The notes under the pieces were generated by a model. The model had not been told where the DNA came from. It did no database searches and saw nothing but the letters and a program-made list of their open reading frames with translations. From positions 1 through 12,315 of the forward strand of contig JBNKDD010000169.1 of assembly GCA_050288085.1 (NCBI GenBank): 12,315 nucleotides of DNA. The letters run 5' to 3'. Below, in pieces: positions 1 to 6,284 of the stretch. This stretch comes from JBNKDD01 sp050288085 (GTDB lineage Bacteria; Chloroflexota; Anaerolineae; Aggregatilineales; UBA3940). Positions within the stretch are counted from its first letter, which is position 1. Every line of letters begins with the position of its first letter. The position numbers and the translations under genes are program-made.

Positions 1-255
1 ATTATTATCTGGGAAGAAGATAATCTATCAAACGCCGAGGCTACTCTACAGACTATCAACACATATCAATTGACACCTGCCGAAAATCCTATCCGGATCA
101 CCAACCGGATAAACCAATGTGACCTCACGCTGCCGGAAGGCTGGGCACCATCACCTGAGGTAATAAAAACGGCTCATCCCCTCTCGCAGTGGCGCGAGCC
201 ACCTGATCCCGGAACAGACATCCTGATCTGGGAAGCCGGGCATGAACATGATTAA
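1..255 (+). CDS. C-terminal fragment of an unrecognised protein (5' end outside window)
   Basis: The reading frame is open from the first base to a TAA stop at 253-255, giving 84 residues with no ATG inside, so this is the tail of a longer gene that begins to the left. I do not recognise the family. The fragment is hydrophilic, has no membrane segment and contains many Pro and Trp residues. An Ile-Trp-Glu triad appears at residues 3-5 and again at residues 76-78, which may mark repeated units of about 73 residues. Its last 14 bases overlap the start of the hydrolase gene, which suggests translational coupling and a shared transcript. The stretch between the triads has no catalytic motif I can name. 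Confidence that it is coding is fairly high because of the coupling and the long open frame; function is unknown. Confidence 0.65.
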   Translation: MIIWEEDNLSNAEATLQTINTYQLTPAENPIRITNRINQCDLTLPEGWAPSPEVIKTAHPLSQWREPPDPGTDILIWEAGHEHD

Positions 256-1144
256 CTGGCGTCGTTTCGCCCGGATGGCAAGTTTTGCACTCCTGGCAAT
301 TGGCCTGGCAGTTCTGGCATTACATATTCTGGCTGCCTGGGGTTATGCTTATGCCGTACTGCATGTCGGCTGCCAGGGTGATCGGGCCAGTTTAGAAGTG
401 ATGGGTTACCAGTCGGAGGCCGTCGAGTTTCCATCACGCGATCCAAACGGCCCAGTGCTGCACGGCTATTTTACGCAGGGCAGCACCCACCCCGAAATTG
501 TGATCATCACCATGCCAGGACACGGCGGAAACACATCGTGGATGCTCCGTGATGCAACTATCCACGTTCAGGCAGGCTACAGCTCGCTGATTTTTGAGCA
601 TCGTTCGTGCGCCGATCCATCGCTGATGACTTCGACCGGCTACTACGAAGCACAGGATGTCCTCGGCGCGGTTGATTACCTGCTTACCCGAGCCGACATT
701 GAACACATCGCAATACAGGGCGAATCGGCAGGCGGGACGGCCAGCTTATTAGCAGCGGCCCAAGAACCGACTATTGAAGCGGTGATCTCCATGGGGGGCT
801 ACATCAGCCTGGAAGACGATATTCTAGATCCCGCTTACGAGCACACCTGGTATGATCGCACACTGCGGCAGTTGATTCTGTGGAGTGTCAACACCCAGCT
901 TGGTGTACCGGCCAATGAACTTAACCCAGGTAGGGAAATCTCCAAGATCAGCCCGCGCCCGGTTTTCTTGATCTATGGAGAATACGAGGCCGGGGTTGGC
1001 GAGGCGATGTATGCTCTGGCCGAAGAACCAAAAGACTTGTGGATCGTGCCGGGGTCAGGCCATAGTGGTTATGCGAATGCCGCCCCAGAAGAATATCCCA
1101 AACGTGTGATTGCGTTCTTTGACTCGGTGTTTTTGACCGAATAG
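242..1144 (+). CDS. Membrane-anchored alpha/beta hydrolase (serine hydrolase)
   Basis: A 300-residue alpha/beta-hydrolase-fold protein. Residues 11-33 form one hydrophobic helix after a basic start (WRRFARR-like), so the catalytic domain is probably tethered to the membrane and faces outward. The nucleophile elbow is GESAG at 160-164 with Ser162 as nucleophile. An oxyanion-type loop (GHGG, 93-96) follows the first core strand. His274 in the GSGHSG segment is the likely catalytic base. The acid is less certain; Glu249 in the YGEYEAG segment is the best candidate, where many relatives have Asp. The family covers esterases, lipases and peptidases of the dienelactone hydrolase/prolyl oligopeptidase type, so the substrate cannot be stated. 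The ATG at 242 has a GGGAAG six bases upstream and overlaps the preceding gene by 14 bases. The nuclease gene starts 17 bases after its stop. Confidence 0.85.
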   Translation: MNMINWRRFARMASFALLAIGLAVLALHILAAWGYAYAVLHVGCQGDRASLEVMGYQSEAVEFPSRDPNGPVLHGYFTQGSTHPEIVIITMPGHGGNTSWMLRDATIHVQAGYSSLIFEHRSCADPSLMTSTGYYEAQDVLGAVDYLLTRADIEHIAIQGESAGGTASLLAAAQEPTIEAVISMGGYISLEDDILDPAYEHTWYDRTLRQLILWSVNTQLGVPANELNPGREISKISPRPVFLIYGEYEAGVGEAMYALAEEPKDLWIVPGSGHSGYANAAPEEYPKRVIAFFDSVFLTE

Positions 1145-1161
1145 CCCAACCGGAGACGAAT

Positions 1162-1752
1162 ATGCAGCTACATTGGCAAGAAAGGGTGCTGTCATTTACA
1201 GAAGTGCCTCTGGTATTCGAAGGTGGCGAGGAAGAAAATGTATTCGCAAACAAGAACAACAAGTCTTTAGCAGAGACCCTACAACACCGTCGATATACAC
1301 ATTTCCAGGAAGAAGTTTACCAAATCTACTCACAATACCTTGACTGGGAACTTGGGAGATTTCTGGCTCAACTCAAAGTACAGGGGGATGATTTCTACCT
1401 GAAATTCCTGAACAAGTACGGCGACCAAAGGTACTGCCGATTTTATATCGAAGATCAAAGTGTTCTTAACAAGAAAGGGTTATATCTCTACGCCATCGCC
1501 GATCAGATCAAATACGTTGGACGATGTAGGGATTCCTTCAGAAAACGCATTAACCAGGGCTACGGTAAGATACATCCAAAGAACTGCTTTATCGATGGGC
1601 AGGCTACCAACTGCCATCTTAATGCGCTGATCACCCAACATCGAGCCTCAATCAGGTTCTCTGTACATATCATGGAAGACGAAGAAGATATTAAGTTGGC
1701 TGAGCAAGACCTTATCCAACATCTCAACCCTCCGTGGAACATTGCAAAATAA
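1162..1752 (+). CDS. GIY-YIG superfamily nuclease with unassigned N-terminal region
   Basis: A 196-residue protein. Its C-terminal half carries the GIY-YIG nuclease signature: GLY at 106-108 and YVG at 118-120, ten residues apart between the tyrosines. Arg129 is the candidate catalytic arginine, Glu181 the candidate metal-binding glutamate, and the end reads LIQHLNPPWN (184-193), the usual C-terminal pattern of the fold. Members are metal-dependent endonucleases found in repair enzymes, homing enzymes, restriction enzymes and many small proteins of unknown role; I cannot place this one in a subfamily. Residues 1-100 match nothing I recognise and are rich in charged and aromatic residues. The ATG at 1162 is preceded by GGAG with a seven-base spacer. 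The gene is AT-richer than its neighbours (about 43% GC by hand count over 1201-1500, against about 57-58% in sampled lines of flanking genes), which suggests separate ancestry. The oxidoreductase starts 16 bases after its stop. Confidence 0.85.
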   Translation: MQLHWQERVLSFTEVPLVFEGGEEENVFANKNNKSLAETLQHRRYTHFQEEVYQIYSQYLDWELGRFLAQLKVQGDDFYLKFLNKYGDQRYCRFYIEDQSVLNKKGLYLYAIADQIKYVGRCRDSFRKRINQGYGKIHPKNCFIDGQATNCHLNALITQHRASIRFSVHIMEDEEDIKLAEQDLIQHLNPPWNIAK

Positions 1753-1768
1753 CTCTTAAGGTAACAGG

Positions 1769-2758
1769 ATGAAAACCATCAGATGGGGAATTATCGGCTG
1801 CGGGCAAGTCACCGAAGTTAAAAGCGGCCCAGCGTTTCAAAAGGTGCAGCATTCCGAACTGGTCGCCGTGATGCGTCGTGACGGCGAACTGGCAAAGGAT
1901 TATGCTCAACGTCACAGCGTGCCCAAATGGTATGATGACGCCGACAAACTGATTAACGACCCGGACGTTGATGCGATATACATCGCCACACCACCGTACG
2001 CCCACAAAGCATATACCCTGTTAAGTGCCAAAGCCGGTAAACCGGTCTACGTCGAAAAGCCAATGGCGATGAATTTTGATGAATGCCAGGAGATGATTGA
2101 CGCTTGCCGCTCAGCAAACGTTCCGCTGTTTGTCGCCTATTACCGGCGGGCGCTGCCGCACTTTCTGCAAATCAAAGAGTGGATTGACAGCGGCCTAATC
2201 GGCGAACCGCGCAGTGTGACAATGGCCTTATACCAGCCACCATATCAGCAAATCGATCCAGACAATTTGCCCTGGCGGGTGATCCCTGAACTGGCCGGAG
2301 GTGGGCTGCTCTTAGATGTGGGAACGCACATGCTCGATCTGCTGGACTATTTCCTGGGGCCGATCCGCGAGATACGCGGGTTTGCATCCAACCAGGGCGG
2401 ACAATATCCTGCCGAGGACTGCGTGAGCGGGAGTTTCTTATTTGAGTCGGGTGTACACGGAGTGGGCATCTGGGGCTTCAACAGTTTTGACCGGTCCGAC
2501 CGGACAGAAATTGTGGGGACGAAGGGCAAGATTACCTACTCGATGTTCACGACCGATCCGGTCGAACTGACCACCGAAACCGGCACCCAACAGATTCCGG
2601 CCAGCAATCCACCGCATATCCAACAACCCTTGATCCAGACCATCATCGACGCATTAAACGGCGTTGGAAGCTGCCCCAGCATGGGAGAAAGTGCTGCCCG
2701 TACCAATCGAGTGATCGATCACCTGCTGGAATCGTACAGAAACCGTAATCAAGGGTAA
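1769..2758 (+). CDS. Gfo/Idh/MocA family NAD(P)-dependent oxidoreductase
   Basis: A 329-residue cytoplasmic dehydrogenase of normal family length. The N-terminal Rossmann domain has the dinucleotide loop GIIGCGQV at 7-14, and IYIATPPYAH at 70-79 closes the cofactor site. The family hallmark EKP is at 96-98, with Lys97 as the catalytic/cofactor-contact residue. The C-terminal beta-sheet domain holds GGGLLLDVGTHMLD (177-190), where Asp183 and His187 are the conserved substrate-site pair. The family oxidises or reduces hydroxyl groups of sugars, inositols and related compounds with NAD(H) or NADP(H); the exact substrate cannot be read from sequence. AAGG at 1758-1761 with a seven-base spacer supports the ATG at 1769. 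It lies between the nuclease and the asparaginase on the same strand with short gaps, so it is probably co-transcribed with them. Confidence 0.93.
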   Translation: MKTIRWGIIGCGQVTEVKSGPAFQKVQHSELVAVMRRDGELAKDYAQRHSVPKWYDDADKLINDPDVDAIYIATPPYAHKAYTLLSAKAGKPVYVEKPMAMNFDECQEMIDACRSANVPLFVAYYRRALPHFLQIKEWIDSGLIGEPRSVTMALYQPPYQQIDPDNLPWRVIPELAGGGLLLDVGTHMLDLLDYFLGPIREIRGFASNQGGQYPAEDCVSGSFLFESGVHGVGIWGFNSFDRSDRTEIVGTKGKITYSMFTTDPVELTTETGTQQIPASNPPHIQQPLIQTIIDALNGVGSCPSMGESAARTNRVIDHLLESYRNRNQG

Positions 2759-2796
2759 AATCATATCAACATGACTTCAAGTTCGCAGGAGCGACC

Positions 2797-3699
2797 ATGA
2801 GTGCCACCCATTCACTGATCATACATGGCGGGGCATGGGATATCCCCAGAGAGGCTCATCAAGCCCACATTGATGGGGTAAGGCAGGCAGCCAAGTTAGG
2901 TCAGAAATTGCTTCAGGCCGGACGCCCGGCGCTTGACGTCGTCGAGCAGGTGATCCGGTTGATGGAAGATGATCCAACCTTCGATGCGGGGAGAGGCAGC
3001 CATCTTAATCATCTGGGTCATATTGAGCTTGACGCACTGATCATGGATGGCAAAACCTTAGATAATGGGGCTGTTGCCGCGGTACAGTGCATTGCCAATC
3101 CGATCAGCCTGGCCCGGCTGGTCATGACCGAAACCGATCACGCGCTACTGGTCGGGATGGGTGCTCAGGATTTTGCAGCAAAGATGGGCATTCCACGTGC
3201 ATCAGAAGAAGATTTGTTGGTCGGGCGTGAGTTAGAACGCTGGGAACAGTTTCAGAAAAACCCACCACCTAGAATACGCCCTGACCAACCACCGCACGGG
3301 ACAGTCGGCGCGGTGGCACGCGACCAGGACGGTAACATCGCGGCAGGCACATCAACCGGAGGGACGCTCCACAAGATGGCCGGGCGGGTCGGCGATTCGC
3401 CGTTGATCGGCAGCGGCGGTTATGCCGATAATAACCTGGGCGGAGCATCGGCTACCGGCTGGGGCGAAAGCCTGATGAAGATCGTGATGTGTAAGACCGT
3501 CTGCGACCTGATGGGCAGCGGATTGAATGCCACAATCGCCGCCAAACAAGCGGTTCAAAGATTGAACGACGACCGGGTACAGGGATTAGGCGGGGTGATC
3601 GTAATCGATCCGCAGGGACGGGTCGGCTTTGACTATAATACGCCATTTATGGCACGGGCATACATCGATAACAATGAGGCGATCATTGCAGAAATCTAA
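2797..3699 (+). CDS. Isoaspartyl peptidase/L-asparaginase (T2 Ntn-hydrolase, IaaA-like)
   Basis: A 300-residue N-terminal-nucleophile amidohydrolase. The family is made as an inactive precursor that cleaves itself before a threonine, which becomes the nucleophile of the beta subunit. Here that residue is Thr169 in the HGTVGAVA motif (167-174). Supporting motifs are IHGGAWD (9-15) near the N terminus, FDAGRGSHLN (62-71), AAGTSTGGT (182-190) with Thr187, RVGDSPLIGSGGYAD (197-211) for substrate carboxylate binding, and SATGWGE (218-224). The HGT rather than HDT context and the GTSTGG motif fit isoaspartyl peptidase/asparaginase better than glycosylasparaginase. It hydrolyses beta-aspartyl (isoaspartyl) dipeptides and, weakly, asparagine, recycling damaged or dietary peptides in the cytoplasm. 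AGGAG at 2787-2791, five bases before the ATG, fixes the start. Its 3' end contains the start of the lipoprotein gene. Confidence 0.94.
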   Translation: MSATHSLIIHGGAWDIPREAHQAHIDGVRQAAKLGQKLLQAGRPALDVVEQVIRLMEDDPTFDAGRGSHLNHLGHIELDALIMDGKTLDNGAVAAVQCIANPISLARLVMTETDHALLVGMGAQDFAAKMGIPRASEEDLLVGRELERWEQFQKNPPPRIRPDQPPHGTVGAVARDQDGNIAAGTSTGGTLHKMAGRVGDSPLIGSGGYADNNLGGASATGWGESLMKIVMCKTVCDLMGSGLNATIAAKQAVQRLNDDRVQGLGGVIVIDPQGRVGFDYNTPFMARAYIDNNEAIIAEI

Positions 3700-4507
3700 G
3701 AGACAAGTTTATACAGGAATGGCACTGGTGGCTGGCGTATTGTTTTTGATCACAGCCTGCGGAGTCAAACCAGGCGAAACACTGCCAACTCAACACCAAT
3801 TCGTTACCGCCACACAGCGGCCAACGGCCACGGCCACCTATACGCTAACGCCGACGGCAACGATCCTGGTTCCAACCAGTTCACCAACCTGGACTCCGGT
3901 CGCCACCCTACCCCCGACCAACACCCCTACCCCATCATCCACACCGAGGGCAACCGCGACCATTGCCGGGGTCCAGGAAGAAAACTGTTCGTTTAGCTCC
4001 CGTGATGTGTTCTGGCAAGTTTTCCAGGATGATGCCGGGCTGCCCACATCGCTGGGTTGTCCTATCCGCCCTGATGAAGACGAACTACCGGAGCCATCAG
4101 CAGTCGAGGTAATTTACCAGAAATTTGAGCGCGGCCACATGCTGTGGCTGTCTAATATCGGCGATGAAAAGACGCCCACCGTCTACGCTCTGCTCGATGA
4201 TCAGACCTACATTGTGGCAGAAGACACCTATGATCCGGGAGCCGTATCGACCACTGCAACCCCGGAAAGTATCGTCGTCGCTCCCAATCATTACGTGCCG
4301 GTTGGCCGGTTGGGGAAGGTCTGGCGCGAAACCCCCGGACTCCAGGAGCAGATCGGAGCAGCAACCTCACGAGAACGATCGGTCAGCGCCACCATGCTGA
4401 TCTTCGAACATGGCCTGATGCTTTACTACCAACTCGAAGAGGAAGTTTTTGTCTTCAAGCCGGGTGATGTGGGTGTGGGCACATGGTCGCTCCATAAGGT
4501 TGATTAG
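3674..4507 (+). CDS. Lipoprotein with Pro/Thr-rich stalk and two LGFP-like repeats
   Basis: A 277-residue secreted lipoprotein from the ATG at 3674. A basic n-region (RRSLQKSKR, 2-10) is followed by a hydrophobic stretch and the lipobox LITAC (25-29), so Cys29 would be lipidated and the rest displayed outside the membrane. Residues 43-97 are a low-complexity Thr/Pro/Ala stalk, a style common in Chloroflexota exported proteins. The C-terminal part has two related units: one around GLPTSLGCPIR (122-132) ending in YQKFERGHMLWL (148-159), and one around LQEQIGAATSRE (223-234) ending in LIFEHGLMLYY (242-252). Both resemble LGFP repeats, which are associated with cell-envelope binding. The in-frame TTG at 3629 would spoil the signal peptide, and the ATG at 3719 would remove its positive charges. 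The gene overlaps the asparaginase by 26 bases and has no clear Shine-Dalgarno, so coupling is likely. A terminator follows at 4518. Confidence 0.82.
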   Translation: MRRSLQKSKRQVYTGMALVAGVLFLITACGVKPGETLPTQHQFVTATQRPTATATYTLTPTATILVPTSSPTWTPVATLPPTNTPTPSSTPRATATIAGVQEENCSFSSRDVFWQVFQDDAGLPTSLGCPIRPDEDELPEPSAVEVIYQKFERGHMLWLSNIGDEKTPTVYALLDDQTYIVAEDTYDPGAVSTTATPESIVVAPNHYVPVGRLGKVWRETPGLQEQIGAATSRERSVSATMLIFEHGLMLYYQLEEEVFVFKPGDVGVGTWSLHKVD

Positions 4508-4517
4508 CCGACAAATT

Positions 4518-4555
4518 AAAAGAGGGCGTCCTCATCATGGTACGCCCTCTTTTTC
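4518..4555. terminator. Bidirectional rho-independent terminator
   Basis: A perfect nine-base-pair stem, AGAGGGCGT at 4521-4529 with ACGCCCTCT at 4542-4550, has a 12-base loop. It is followed by TTTTTC and preceded by AAA, which extends the pairing to 12 base pairs. It sits between the convergent stops of the lipoprotein (4507) and DUF1232 (4577) genes. With an A-run on one side and a T-run on the other, it should work in both directions. Confidence 0.9.
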
Positions 4556-4576
4556 TATTATGTTTCTACCTGGAGA

Positions 4577-5335
4577 CTATCCGCGTTCGTTGGGCGGCAG
4601 CCAGGATTTATCTTCCGGCTTGTCTGGAGCCTGGTTCTGTCCACCCCGTTCATTGGGCGGCAGAATGGGCCGTGCTGACCCCTCAATCACTGGGCCGCTG
4701 CTCCGCTTTTTGCCCATGTCTTTCAGGTCTTCGGCAGCATCTGCCATGAACTTCTTAATGCCCGTCCAGACGCGTCCGGATACGAACTGATCGGCCTTAC
4801 CGAGCAGTTCTTCCATCTTTTCCAGGACATCGTCTTCGCCATCCCAGTATTCGCGAAGCACGTCCTCACCGGCCTGGCCCATCACCTTAACCACCCGGTT
4901 GAGGGCCACCATGCCGACAATCGCATCATCAATCAGACCGGCAGGCCCCATCACCGCTTCGGGCATCAGGTCAACCGGGACGATGATATAGCCTGAAGCC
5001 AACGCGATCTCCGCTTTTAACTGGGTGGAGACACGCGGATCGGACATCAGCCGCACCATCAGCGCCATGATATCAGGAACCAGCAGTACAAAGTTGGTGA
5101 TCTCTTTGCCTGCACCTGCGCCGTTTGCCCAATTGACAACCTTGCCACGAATGCGTTGATAGAAATCCTGGGCCTGTACCGCATTGAATTCGGCCACCTG
5201 TGGCACAACCGGCTCAGGGATAACGGTCGGCGGCTCATCAATATCGAGATAGTCGTATTTCAACCCTTTGATCGGCTCTGACCCCCAGGGGGTTGGACCG
5301 AGATTGCTTTTCTTGCTTTGATTCTGATCGCTCAC
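4577..5335 (-). CDS. YkvA/DUF1232-domain protein with duplicated C-terminal LPPNERG motif
   Basis: A 252-residue protein from a GTG at 5335. The central DUF1232 (YkvA-like) domain runs from about residue 80 to 150. It has two hydrophobic helices (81-97 and 108-122) around the family core, seen here as VPVDLMPEAVMGPAGLIDD (119-137); most relatives read DLIPDxxPxxGxxDD. The helices suggest membrane association, but the family's biochemical role is not established. Residues 1-55 are polar and Pro-rich. The tail carries two identical LPPNERG heptapeptides at 225-231 and 246-252, the second ending the protein. The start is set by AGAGAGGA seven bases upstream of the GTG. The longer frame to 5581 would run through the divergent promoter region and into the neighbouring gene. 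It is divergent from the cyclase-like gene and shares the bidirectional terminator on its other side. Confidence 0.82.
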   Translation of the reverse strand: MSDQNQSKKSNLGPTPWGSEPIKGLKYDYLDIDEPPTVIPEPVVPQVAEFNAVQAQDFYQRIRGKVVNWANGAGAGKEITNFVLLVPDIMALMVRLMSDPRVSTQLKAEIALASGYIIVPVDLMPEAVMGPAGLIDDAIVGMVALNRVVKVMGQAGEDVLREYWDGEDDVLEKMEELLGKADQFVSGRVWTGIKKFMADAAEDLKDMGKKRSSGPVIEGSARPILPPNERGGQNQAPDKPEDKSWLPPNERG

Positions 5336-5342
5336 GTTTATG

Positions 5343-5350
5343 TCCTCTCT
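5343..5350 (-). promoter_or_regulatory. Ribosome binding site deciding the DUF1232 start
   Basis: On the minus strand this reads AGAGAGGA, with a seven-base spacer before the GTG at 5335-5333. No comparable site precedes any of the upstream in-frame starts, which lie in intergenic sequence. Confidence 0.8.
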
Positions 5351-5373
5351 TGCATACCTGTACGATTCTTGTG

Positions 5374-5423
5374 TAAACCTATACGCAAAAGGAGTGTTTG
5401 AGTTGCTAGACAATATAGGTTTA
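5374..5423. repeat. 10-bp inverted repeat in the divergent promoter region
   Basis: TAAACCTATA at 5374-5383 and its exact reverse complement TATAGGTTTA at 5414-5423 are separated by 30 bases, so the arm starts are 40 bases apart, close to four helical turns. The pair sits between the start of DUF1232 (5335) and the cyclase-like gene (5562). It could be a pair of operator half-sites or a hairpin in the DUF1232 leader. The match is seen directly; the role is inference. Confidence 0.55.
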
Positions 5424-5429
5424 TGTATG

Positions 5430-5440
5430 GGAGTTACTCC
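5430..5440. repeat. 11-base perfect palindrome, candidate operator
   Basis: GGAGT-T-ACTCC is a perfect five-base-pair dyad around one central base, seven bases beyond the neighbouring 10-bp inverted repeat. A further G5/C5 dyad lies just after it (GGGGG 5450-5454, CCCCC 5466-5470). Such short dyads in a divergent promoter often bind dimeric regulators, but no regulator is identified here. Confidence 0.4.
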
Positions 5441-5523
5441 TGCAAAGATGGGGGTGAAAGTGTATCCCCCCTTAACTCCTGATATCATCATCCCATTCAA
5501 ACCAATATTGCGCAAATCTGGTC

Positions 5524-5529
5524 TATAAT
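5524..5529 (+). promoter_or_regulatory. Probable -10 element (TATAAT) for the cyclase-like gene
   Basis: A consensus TATAAT lies 32 bases before the ATG at 5562. I see no good -35 at the normal distance; the hexamer 17 bases upstream is ACCAAT. The implied leader is about 25 bases, containing the Shine-Dalgarno AGGAGG at 5550-5555 six bases before the start. Activator dependence would explain the poor -35, and the dyads upstream are possible sites. Confidence 0.5.
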
Positions 5530-5561
5530 GAAAATGAACCAGAATCAACAGGAGGACAAAT

Positions 5562-6092
5562 ATGACAGAACGGACGATCAAACATGGAACAGCGTTGATT
5601 GTAGATGTCGTAAACTTCTACGGGCAGGTCCCCCGAAACCTGGAAGATACTGCCGTAGTGCTGGATGACCTGTACAATACCATTGCCGAGGCTGTCAACC
5701 AGCACCAGGGCGAAGTGATCAAATGGCTGGGCGATGGAGCCCTGGCCTGTTTCTGGAACGATCCACACGAATGGAACGCTGTACAGGCGGCGGTTACTCT
5801 GAAAAGCCAGTTCACCGGATTCGGAAAGCGGCACGGGTTTGAACAGAGTGGGCTGACAATCAGCGTTGCCACCGGACAGATGATCGCCGGTCCGTTTGGC
5901 GCTCAGGGAGCACAGCATCAAGATGTATGGGGCGAGCCGGTGACCTGTACGGCAACCATCATGCCGGAAGCGTCTGGGGCAATCACCCTATGTGAGAGAA
6001 CTTATAACGCCGTATCCGATTCGGTTGAAGCCGAACCGCTGACCGAACATCCCTATTTTGGCGCACTTTACGCAATGAGCGCGTTGAAGTAA
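5562..6092 (+). CDS. Stand-alone class III nucleotidyl cyclase-homology protein, catalytically altered
   Basis: A 176-residue protein that is essentially one cyclase-homology domain. Residues aligned with the two metal-binding aspartates are present: Asp15 in LIVDVVNF (12-19) and Asp58 in WLGDGALACF (55-64). The adenine-selecting pair is also present, Lys54 before GDG and Asp121 in HQDVWGEPV (119-127). The canonical VNxxxR motif that stabilises the transition state is VTCTAT (127-132) here, so Asn is replaced by Thr128 and Arg by Thr132. In known class III cyclases those residues are needed for efficient catalysis. The protein may therefore be a weak cyclase, a nucleotide-binding sensor, or a partner for another subunit. 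There is no HAMP, receiver or membrane segment. A strong AGGAGG fixes the start. It is divergent from DUF1232 and is followed by its own terminator, so it is monocistronic. Confidence 0.84.
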   Translation: MTERTIKHGTALIVDVVNFYGQVPRNLEDTAVVLDDLYNTIAEAVNQHQGEVIKWLGDGALACFWNDPHEWNAVQAAVTLKSQFTGFGKRHGFEQSGLTISVATGQMIAGPFGAQGAQHQDVWGEPVTCTATIMPEASGAITLCERTYNAVSDSVEAEPLTEHPYFGALYAMSALK

Positions 6093-6120
6093 TCTTCATA
6101 GGCCAGATACTACAACCACC

Positions 6121-6162
6121 AGGGAGTACGGGGTCATCAAACCTGTACTCCCTTTTATTTTT
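6121..6162 (+). terminator. Rho-independent terminator after the cyclase-like gene
   Basis: GGGAGTAC at 6122-6129 pairs perfectly with GTACTCCC at 6145-6152 around a 15-base loop. It is followed by TTTTATTTTT at 6153-6162, and an extra A-T pair extends the base of the stem. It lies 29 bases after the cyclase-like stop. Confidence 0.9.
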
Positions 6163-6187
6163 ACTATCCGTTTAACTTACGGATACA

Positions 6188-6227
6188 AGCCTATCATAGA
6201 CGAGCGAAGCGAATTTATGAATAGGCT
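6188..6227. repeat. Inverted repeat with a GCGAAGC loop
   Basis: The seven-base arms AGCCTAT and ATAGGCT are exact reverse complements 26 bases apart, and CATA/TATG continues the pairing after one bulged A. No T-run follows, so it is not a standard terminator. It may be a relic of a dispersed intergenic repeat; copy number cannot be judged from one window. Confidence 0.45.
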
Positions 6228-6284
6228 CATTAGCACAACCTACCGATTCCGTTCATCACAACAGATAGTTGCTATCATTAACTA

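Noticed and set aside
70..255. A complete small gene starting with TTG at 70
   Set aside because: The frame is open to the first base with protein-like sequence before 70, so this is more likely the end of a longer gene.
3629..3673. TTG start for the lipoprotein
   Set aside because: It would place 15 extra residues before a normal lipoprotein signal peptide; the ATG at 3674 gives a standard basic n-region.
3780..3960. Thr/Pro-coding low-complexity DNA as a possible repeat array
   Set aside because: The codons vary and no unit repeats exactly; this is a protein stalk, not a DNA repeat or CRISPR array.
5508..5513. TTGCGC as a -35 for the TATAAT at 5524
   Set aside because: The spacer is only ten bases, far from the 16-18 expected.
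5340..5528. Plus-strand 62-residue open frame in the gap before the cyclase-like gene
   Set aside because: It begins in the minus-strand ribosome binding site of DUF1232, has no Shine-Dalgarno of its own, and runs through the dyads up to the -10 region; composition looks non-coding.
5336..5581. N-terminal extension of the DUF1232 frame to 5581
   Set aside because: The extra 82 codons cross the divergent promoter and the start of the cyclase-like gene; the GTG at 5335 has a strong, well-spaced ribosome binding site.
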